5,619 nt of DNA from Candidatus Methanoperedens sp. Its GTDB lineage: Archaea > Halobacteriota > Methanosarcinia > Methanosarcinales > Methanoperedenaceae. A program made the position numbers and the translations under genes. The notes beneath the pieces were generated by a model. That model worked only from the letters and a program-made list of their open reading frames with translations, had not been told where the DNA came from and made no database searches. The stretch spans positions 1 through 5,619 of the forward strand of contig JAJRAP010000288.1 of the NCBI GenBank assembly GCA_028679855.1, read 5' to 3'. Numbering within the stretch: position 1 is the first letter of the stretch; the number at the start of each line of letters is the position of its first letter. Below are positions 1-4,830 of this stretch, piece after piece.

Positions 1-27
1 AAATCCTTCAGATTCCTGGATTGACTG

Positions 28-36
28 TTTTATAAT
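28..36 (+). promoter_or_regulatory. Candidate TATA box for the ArsR-type regulator gene
   Basis: TTTTATAAT lies about 50 bases upstream of the ATG at 84 and resembles the archaeal TATA element. Initiation about 25 bases downstream would fall near base 58 and leave a leader of roughly 25 bases. No GAGG-type ribosome site is visible before the ATG. A second weak candidate, TACTTAAC at 51-58, would place initiation almost on the start codon and give a leaderless message. The sequence alone does not decide between the two. Confidence 0.35.
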
Positions 37-62
37 CTCAAACGGAAAAGTACTTAACTTTT

Positions 63-92
63 TGAGCAATAATTGTTACCTATATGAGCAAT
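63..92 (+). promoter_or_regulatory. Operator-like repeats at the start of the regulator gene
   Basis: TGAGCAAT occurs exactly twice, at 63-70 and 85-92, with a spacing of 22 bp (two helical turns). The first copy is part of an imperfect palindrome, AGCAAT-A-ATTGTT (65-77), with five of six arm pairs matching. The second copy spans the start codon. A dimeric winged-helix protein bound here would block its own transcription or initiation, so autoregulation is a reasonable inference. The repeats are short and in AT-rich DNA, so chance is possible. Confidence 0.35.
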
Positions 93-593
93 GATATATT
101 CAAGGCATTGAGCAGCACAACTCGCTTAAAAATGCTAAAAACACTGGCAAAAAAAGAAATGCACATCTCAGGGCTTGCAAGGGAGCTAAATCTTTCAGCT
201 CCTGTTGTAGCAAGGCATGTTAAAATTTTAGAAAGAGAGGGCTTAATCGAAAGAAAGAGTTTTGGCAGGACACACGTGCTGAAATGCCGAATGGAAAATA
301 TGGAGAACATGCTTAATGCGCTGTCAGATACCTTCGAAGTTAATGTGACGAAGGGATCAAGTATTCTTGAGGCTTTAAAAAGGGTCGGAGGGGTGGAGGT
401 AAGGGAAGTGCGTGATAAAGAATTTGTGATATCCATAGACGGCGAACCTGGCTTATATACGTATGAAGTAAATGGAAAGCCACCAGATACTACGGCAGAA
501 GATTTCAAGATTGAAAAAGATTCTACCATAGAATGGAAAAAACTGGTACCAGTAACAAGGAAGAGGATATTTGTGAAAATCAAAAACCGATAG
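84..593 (+). CDS. ArsR-type winged-helix transcriptional regulator with a DUF4430-like C-terminal domain
   Basis: This is a predicted cytoplasmic DNA-binding regulator of 169 residues. Residues 4-67 form an ArsR-type winged helix: an IFKALSSTTRLKMLKTL helix, then HISGLARELNLS, then the recognition helix SAPVVARHVKILEREGLIE (38-56), then a short wing (RKSFGRTHVL). The ArsR metal-binding ELCVCDL motif is absent and the only cysteine is Cys68, so metal sensing of the classical kind is unlikely. Residues about 84-153 look like DUF4430, the transcobalamin C-terminal-like beta-grasp family: SSILEAL, FVISIDG (114-120), YEVNGK (127-132), EDFKIEKDSTIEWKK (139-153). That domain is usually found in secreted or surface proteins, so its place behind a winged helix suggests a ligand-sensing role (inference). 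The gene stands alone on this strand and converges on the kinase gene with a 14-bp overlap. The ATG at 84 begins the first helix correctly, but no Shine-Dalgarno precedes it. The winged helix is secure; the C-terminal assignment is by motif recall. Confidence 0.86.
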   Translation: MSNDIFKALSSTTRLKMLKTLAKKEMHISGLARELNLSAPVVARHVKILEREGLIERKSFGRTHVLKCRMENMENMLNALSDTFEVNVTKGSSILEALKRVGGVEVREVRDKEFVISIDGEPGLYTYEVNGKPPDTTAEDFKIEKDSTIEWKKLVPVTRKRIFVKIKNR

Positions 594-2028
594 GTAACAT
601 TTCTCTGGCAGCAGGTAATAGTACATTAACAGTAGTTCCTTTTCCAACCTCACTTTCAATCCAGATTTTACCATGAAACGCATCCACAATGTTCTTTGAT
701 ATGTACAATCCCAGACCAGTGCCGCCGTACTTTCTCGATGCAGAAGCATCAACCTGAAAAAAACGCGTGAATAATTTTGGTATAAGATCAGCGGGAATAC
801 CAATCCCGTTATCTGATAATGTGAAGTGCACATACTCCGCTTCATCCCATGCCTTTATTTTTATCTTCCCACCTACAGGTGTGAATTTTATTGAATTATC
901 AAGAAGATTGCTGACCACTTCCACAAATTTATCCTTATCGCCCTTGACTTTTGATACTCCTGTTACGTCTTTATCAAGGATGATCTGTTTGGCATCCATC
1001 ATGCTTTTAAAATCACCTGCGCACATCCGGACTATTTCATCCAGATCCAGGGGTTCAAAGTGAAAATCAATTTTGCCGGCATGCAGCCTGCCAATCAGCA
1101 ATATGGAATTTATCAAACGTGTCAATCTATCAGCGTTCCTTATTATAGCTTCAAGACTCTTTTTTTGTTCGCCTGAAAGGCATCCCAGTTTTTCATCGAA
1201 CAATAATTCCCCGTATCCTTTTATCGAGATAAGCGGTGTTTTTAGTTCATGAGAAACGTTTGAAATGAACTCGTCCTTCATTTTATCAAGGGTCTGCAAT
1301 TCCTGGTATGCCTTCTGGAGTTTCTTATAGGACTCATCCATGTCCTTCAGCATGTTGAATATTGCATCCCTGCTGTCCTGCAATTTTCTTGTCCTTTCCT
1401 TCAGTATCTCCTCGGCTCGTATATTGCACTCAACAAGCTGCTTTTCCTTCAAAGTCTTGCATGCGAGCAATCCAAGGAAGGCATGGAGTTCCTTCTCTAC
1501 TTCTTTTTCCACAGGAGAAAAATAGAGTGGATTTGCGCATACCATGCCCTGGGCAACGACCTCTGGATGCGTTTTCACAGCCCTTAGCAGGGCTTCTGCA
1601 CCGAATAAATTCTTCACATACTGACATAGCCCGATGGCTGGGTTTTTTAGATAGAATTCATTCAACTCCTCCTCATATTCCATCAGCTTATCAGAGGGCA
1701 CCATTTCCTGGGCAACCCTGAGGCTGCGGTAGCCTTCCTCAATAGCAAGTTCAAGGTTCTTCCTTAGAAGAGATATCCTGTTCTCAGGCATTGGTTCTGG
1801 AACTACACTCAATTGTCCGCTTTCAAAGTATTCTTTCTCAACCCCAATTTTTTCAAGCCTGCTGAGTATAACATTATCACCTATATACAGGCATTTCTCC
1901 CAGTTTTCAAGCCCGAACTTCAGAAAAGCTGCAGCTACATAGAGGGCATTCTCATGGTCTTCATGTATGCTGCAAACATGATCTCCAACTTTTATTTCTT
2001 TTATTACATTTAAATTAATACTATTCAA
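580..2028 (-). CDS. MEDS-domain sensor histidine kinase (soluble)
   Basis: This 482-residue cytoplasmic histidine kinase has no membrane segment. Residues 13-169 are a MEDS domain (methanogen/methylotroph, DcmR sensory), shown by VGDHVCSIHEDHENAL, the GLENWEKCLYIGD stretch, GYRSLRVAQEM (99-109), YEEELNEF, LCQY and THPEVV (153-158). Residues about 175-250 are a coiled-coil linker. HisKA follows, with the H-box SHELKTP and phospho-acceptor His260. The HATPase domain is complete: N-box Asn374/Asn378 (NLLDNSIKFTP), G1 DNGIGIP (406-412), F-box LFTRFF, and G2 GGTGLGLYIS (435-444). All catalytic boxes are intact, so it should autophosphorylate. No receiver domain is attached. The MEDS family is proposed to sense small organic (hydrocarbon-derived) compounds; the ligand here is unknown. 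The start is TTG inside the stop of the upstream receptor gene. The first ATG-encoded Met is residue 80, which would cut MEDS, so the TTG is preferred. The 3' end overlaps the convergent regulator gene by 14 bp. Confidence 0.93.
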   Translation of the reverse strand: MNSINLNVIKEIKVGDHVCSIHEDHENALYVAAAFLKFGLENWEKCLYIGDNVILSRLEKIGVEKEYFESGQLSVVPEPMPENRISLLRKNLELAIEEGYRSLRVAQEMVPSDKLMEYEEELNEFYLKNPAIGLCQYVKNLFGAEALLRAVKTHPEVVAQGMVCANPLYFSPVEKEVEKELHAFLGLLACKTLKEKQLVECNIRAEEILKERTRKLQDSRDAIFNMLKDMDESYKKLQKAYQELQTLDKMKDEFISNVSHELKTPLISIKGYGELLFDEKLGCLSGEQKKSLEAIIRNADRLTRLINSILLIGRLHAGKIDFHFEPLDLDEIVRMCAGDFKSMMDAKQIILDKDVTGVSKVKGDKDKFVEVVSNLLDNSIKFTPVGGKIKIKAWDEAEYVHFTLSDNGIGIPADLIPKLFTRFFQVDASASRKYGGTGLGLYISKNIVDAFHGKIWIESEVGKGTTVNVLLPAAREMLPIGF

Positions 2029-3611
2029 AGATTTCCCTCTAATTTTTTCCTGAGTTCTTCTATTTCTTTCTTCAGTTCCATCATTCTCAGTTCCCTACCT
2101 ACCGCTATATCAGAGAATTCCTCAAGCTCCTTTAACCTCTTCTGCAACTCAAGGTTCGTCTGCTTCAGATTCTCATAGAGGTTGGCGTTTTCAAGCGCAA
2201 CTCCTATCTGGTTAGCTATGGACTTGAGAAGCTCCACCTCGTCCTCTGTGAAAGTTCTTTTGGTATGGCTCACAAGATCAAGCACTCCGAGCACCTTATC
2301 CCTTATGCTGATTGGAACGCTAACTACTGATTTTGCTCCCATTTTTCTAGCATACACTGTCATTGACCGTGGTGCAGCTTCTATATCGTTTATAGTTATT
2401 ACATTTCCTTGCTGGATTGCTGCCCCTGCCACACCCTCCCCAATTTTCAGCCTTTCAATCAGAGGAACAACCTCAGGGGATATACCCTTTTGCCCTTTTA
2501 ATATCAACTCTCCTGCTTTTTCATCCAGCAAATAAACATCGCCAGAGTCAACGCCAGTTACCTCTAAGAGCTTGTTAAGAGCCGAGGTCATTAATTCGTC
2601 TATGTTGAGTGTGCGTGTTGCAACCCTATCAACCTCGTAAAGGGCTGAGAGTTCCCCTGTTCTCCTCTTGAGCTCTTCATGCTGAAATGTTAGCCTGCGA
2701 TACAACTTCCTGTTTCTATCATACTCACTCGCAACGAGTGCTGCGAATATTCCTGTCAAAAGTATGATAATCAGACTCAGGTTTTTGTGAAGCGTAACTG
2801 GCGAGAAAGCTTCCTCAATTGGCTGCTGGGCTATCACTCCCATCCCCATACCCTTAACAGGTACATAGGCAGCAAGCATCTTTTCATTTTCAAAAGGACT
2901 GTAGACCTCTTCGACTCCCTCCCCTCCAAGTAAGACCTTGCCGACTATGGGTATGCTGGAATAGTCTGGAGGCTGCCTGGGGTCTTCCCATGGGTGGGCA
3001 ACTATCCTCCCGTTCTTGTCCACGATATAGATGATTCCTGTCTTGCCCAATCTAACTGGGGCAACCCATTTCTGGATGGTTTCAAGTCTATGCTGCATTA
3101 CAACTATCCCTATCACCCTGCTTTCGTTCCTAACCGGGATAGCCACCGAGACAACATATCTCGGCTCAAGGGTTTCTCGCATGTATACCTCTGATACATA
3201 AGGCTGCCAGCCTCTGGATACCCCCTTATACCAGTCCCGGTATGATAGATTCTTTCCCCATACCTCTGGGTTTGGGGGATAGTCCACCCAGAGGATTCCT
3301 TCAGGCGTAGTAATGTATGCCCGATCTATATCTGGTACAGAAGCCAGGAGGAGAGCCAGCCTTTCAGAGACACCCCCAATATCCCTATTCTCTACCGAGT
3401 ACACCAGCCTCGGGGTTGAAACAAAGTAGCTCCCAACCTTGATACTCCAGTTGAAGTGCTCTTCCACGAGATAGGAGACTTCCCTGGCAGTAGCCAGGTT
3501 GCCTGCCTCAATCTGCTCCCCCAGGGAATGGGAATACGGGACTATGGAACAATATGCCAGTACTGATATGGGCAGCAGCAGCAGGAGGAATAAAAGATAT
3601 TTGAACATCAT
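2025..3611 (-). CDS. Membrane-bound dCache-GAF sensor protein without a kinase domain
   Basis: This is a transmembrane signal receptor of 528 residues. A hydrophobic segment (residues 5-21) serves as an uncleaved anchor. Residues about 26-268 are an extracellular double Cache domain: the YRDWYKG signature (124-130) in the distal pocket, PRYVVSVAIPV-type strand, and the proximal unit GIIYIVDKNGRIVAHP. A second membrane segment (about 278-294) follows, then a short coiled coil, then a GAF domain (about 322-479, ending NQIGVALENANLY). A coiled-coil tail contains AVGRELRMMELK (503-514). No HisKA, HATPase, GGDEF or methyl-accepting region is present, so output must pass through a partner. The kinase gene overlaps the stop by 4 bp and is the obvious candidate. 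Double Cache domains commonly bind amino acids, amines or carboxylates; the ligand cannot be read here. I prefer the ATG at 3611, preceded by GTGAT, which also lies a suitable distance from a TATA-like element. A GTG at 3647 in the same frame would add 12 polar residues. Confidence 0.9.
   Translation of the reverse strand: MMFKYLLFLLLLLPISVLAYCSIVPYSHSLGEQIEAGNLATAREVSYLVEEHFNWSIKVGSYFVSTPRLVYSVENRDIGGVSERLALLLASVPDIDRAYITTPEGILWVDYPPNPEVWGKNLSYRDWYKGVSRGWQPYVSEVYMRETLEPRYVVSVAIPVRNESRVIGIVVMQHRLETIQKWVAPVRLGKTGIIYIVDKNGRIVAHPWEDPRQPPDYSSIPIVGKVLLGGEGVEEVYSPFENEKMLAAYVPVKGMGMGVIAQQPIEEAFSPVTLHKNLSLIIILLTGIFAALVASEYDRNRKLYRRLTFQHEELKRRTGELSALYEVDRVATRTLNIDELMTSALNKLLEVTGVDSGDVYLLDEKAGELILKGQKGISPEVVPLIERLKIGEGVAGAAIQQGNVITINDIEAAPRSMTVYARKMGAKSVVSVPISIRDKVLGVLDLVSHTKRTFTEDEVELLKSIANQIGVALENANLYENLKQTNLELQKRLKELEEFSDIAVGRELRMMELKKEIEELRKKLEGNL
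2034..2039 (-). promoter_or_regulatory. Ribosome binding site supporting the TTG start of the kinase
   Basis: On the minus strand GAGGGA lies five bases before TTG (2028-2026), inside the last codons of the receptor gene (Glu-Gly of its C-terminus). The TTG overlaps the receptor's TGA stop as TTGA. A good ribosome site plus a 4-bp overlap is the usual sign of translational coupling, and supports a non-ATG start here. Confidence 0.6.
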
Positions 3612-3729
3612 TTTATCACGATTGTATATAATTGTTATTGGTTGCACAGTACCATAGGTTTACATAATTATAAATACTATTCGTTAAATATCGTGTTGTA
3701 GAGATGATAATAAATTACAGAGGGAAGTC
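3612..3729. promoter_or_regulatory. Divergent promoter region between the receptor and lipoprotein genes
   Basis: This AT-rich spacer has no coding signal. TTATAAATA (3668-3676) is a good archaeal TATA candidate for the rightward gene; it predicts initiation near 3700 and a leader of about 30 bases. The overlapping minus-strand reading TTTATAATTA (about 3674-3665) could serve the leftward receptor gene, with initiation near 3643 and a leader of about 30 bases to the ATG at 3611. One near-symmetric AT block could thus serve both directions. A minus-strand ATTATATAC block near 3630-3620 is too close to the ATG at 3611 to be preferred. Confidence 0.45.
3719..3725 (+). promoter_or_regulatory. Ribosome binding site of the lipoprotein gene
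   Basis: AGAGGGA is followed by four bases and then the ATG at 3730. The match to the archaeal anti-Shine-Dalgarno sequence is good and fixes this start, which also begins the lipoprotein signal peptide directly. Confidence 0.65.
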
Positions 3730-4824
3730 ATGAAAAATTCAATCTTGTTGATTGTTAGTTTGGTAATACTAATAACAGGATGCCTTGAAAATAAAAAAGC
3801 CCCGGAAGTCAGCGAGCCTATTAATCTTGTGAAAATGACCGGACCAGATATGTTGCAGAGACTCAAGACAGGTGAAATCTCTGGGTTTATAATGTGGGAA
3901 CCTTATCCTTCAATAGCTATCTCCAAAGGATCTGGAAAAGCTTTGATATACTCGGGTGAAATATGGAAGGGACATCCCTGCTGTGTTATTGCATACGATT
4001 ATGACTGGTATAAGAAAACAGCAAACGCTGATGAAATTCTCAAGCGCACGGCTCTTGTGCAGCTTAAATCAGTAGAATATATTAATAATGCAAAGAAAAG
4101 CACCTCGCCAGACCATGAAGACTTAATAAACTTTGCAATGGAGTTTGGGGGCATAAGTGATCCCCTTGCAGCGAACCTGAGCCTTCAGGATGTTGAATTC
4201 GTATACAACATAGATATTCCCGGAGCAGAGACTTTTATTGAGCGTATGCAGGACTTTGGCATTTTTGACCCGGAGAAATGGAATCAATCAGGATACAAGA
4301 ATGCCTCAGATTATGCAAACTCACTTATAACCGACAAATATGTTGAATATGCTGTGCAGAATAAAGATTCCAATCTTACCGACCTCGCTCTTGAAAAATC
4401 AGTGACAATTCGTTACGGATACCTTATCAATGACGTCCACGAACTACCATTCTATGTGGCAATGAAAAAAGGTTGGTATAGAGATGTTGGAATAAATTTT
4501 ACTTTAGCCGAAGGTGCTCCGTTCCAGAATGGAGTATTAGAGATGCAGAAAGGTTTCAAAGCCGGAACTGTGGATATCGGTAGTCTGGGAATACCTCCTG
4601 TTATTATTCATCGAATAAACAGCAATGATTTCTCAATAGATGACGCGCGGGTTGGAGTAATTTCTGGGATGAATGATGAAGGCTCGGTGATTGTTGTAGC
4701 TAACAATATAACTTCGTTTAAAGACCTGAGAGGCAAGAATGTTGGATATCCTGGTTATGGAACAATTCAACATGTACTTTTCCTGATGGCAGCAGAAAAG
4801 GAAGGACTGAAAGTCAGTTATTAA
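3730..4824 (+). CDS. NitT/TauT-type substrate-binding lipoprotein with reversed (circularly permuted) lobe order
   Basis: This 364-residue protein has a lipoprotein signal peptide (hydrophobic 4-16) with lipobox ITGC, so Cys18 is the likely lipid anchor on the outer membrane face. It belongs to the SsuA/NMT1-like binding proteins of ABC importers, but in the wrong order. Residues about 29-220 match the C-terminal lobe: VKMTGPDMLQRLKTGEISGFIMWEPYPS, then EIWKGHPCCV with vicinal Cys84-Cys85, then helices. Residues about 224-364 match the N-terminal lobe: VTIRYGYLINDVHELPFYVAMKKGWYRDVGI, then GTVDIGSLGIPP, then SFKDLRGKNVGYPGYGTIQHVLFLMAAEKEGLKVS. In normal members the C-lobe block follows directly after this last segment. 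The protein stops there, and the next gene ends six bases beyond. No permease or ATPase gene is in the window. It could be a functional permuted binding protein, a sensory binding protein for the divergent receptor, or a decayed tandem-domain gene. Family assignment is firm; substrate is unknown. Confidence 0.85.
   Translation: MKNSILLIVSLVILITGCLENKKAPEVSEPINLVKMTGPDMLQRLKTGEISGFIMWEPYPSIAISKGSGKALIYSGEIWKGHPCCVIAYDYDWYKKTANADEILKRTALVQLKSVEYINNAKKSTSPDHEDLINFAMEFGGISDPLAANLSLQDVEFVYNIDIPGAETFIERMQDFGIFDPEKWNQSGYKNASDYANSLITDKYVEYAVQNKDSNLTDLALEKSVTIRYGYLINDVHELPFYVAMKKGWYRDVGINFTLAEGAPFQNGVLEMQKGFKAGTVDIGSLGIPPVIIHRINSNDFSIDDARVGVISGMNDEGSVIVVANNITSFKDLRGKNVGYPGYGTIQHVLFLMAAEKEGLKVSY
3806..3825 (+). 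repeat. Left copy of breakpoint-associated direct repeat
   Basis: AAGTCAG (3806-3812), then six bases, then TATTAAT (3819-3825). The matching pair at the other end of the gene is AAGTCAG (4811-4817) and TATTAAT (4819-4825), with one base between the blocks. The two AAGTCAG copies are 1005 bp apart and in the same reading frame, encoding EVS and KVS. This copy lies just after the lipobox region, where the C-lobe begins. The blocks are short, so common origin is suggestive only. Confidence 0.4.
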
Positions 4825-4825
4825 T
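4811..4825 (+). repeat. Right copy of breakpoint-associated direct repeat
   Basis: AAGTCAG-T-TATTAAT sits at the very 3' end of the lipoprotein gene and contains its TAA stop (4822-4824). Compared with the left copy, five bases are missing between the two blocks. That shifts the frame so that the reading Val-Ser-Glu-Pro-Ile-Asn becomes Val-Ser-Tyr-stop. After TATTAAT weaker similarity continues (TTG and AAAT in both). This fits a former continuation into a second C-lobe, but the evidence is limited to these short blocks. Confidence 0.35.
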
Positions 4826-4830
4826 TGAAA

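Noticed and set aside
80..583. Minus-strand open frame opposite the winged-helix regulator
   Set aside because: The plus strand encodes a clear winged helix over the same bases; the minus product is Ser/Phe/Leu-rich with no motif.
580..593. 14-bp convergent overlap between regulator and kinase as a regulatory antisense device
   Set aside because: Short tail-to-tail overlaps are common in compact genomes and nothing further marks this one.
84..593. Metal-responsive ArsR/SmtB repressor
   Set aside because: The ELCVCDL metal motif is missing and only one cysteine is present, so classical arsenic or zinc sensing is not supported.
1362..1721. Plus-strand open frame of 119 codons inside the kinase gene
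   Set aside because: It is antisense to the MEDS and linker region, has low-complexity content without domains, and is best read as a shadow of the kinase.
2700..2760. HAMP domain after the second membrane segment of the receptor
   Set aside because: The stretch between the membrane segment and GAF is short, charged and coiled-coil-like, without the HAMP proline and glutamate pattern.
3612..3647. GTG start at 3647 for the Cache-GAF protein, adding 12 residues
   Set aside because: It would place polar residues before the membrane segment, has no clear ribosome site, and lies at or upstream of the predicted transcription start. The ATG at 3611 is preferred, though not proven.
3684..3866. Minus-strand open frame of 60 codons across the divergent promoter and start of the lipoprotein gene
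   Set aside because: It overlaps a well-supported gene, has no recognisable domain or ribosome site, and covers the promoter region.
4806..4818. ACTGA-AAG-TCAGT hairpin near the end of the lipoprotein gene as a terminator
   Set aside because: A five-pair stem with a three-base loop inside the coding region and no following T-run is too weak to call.
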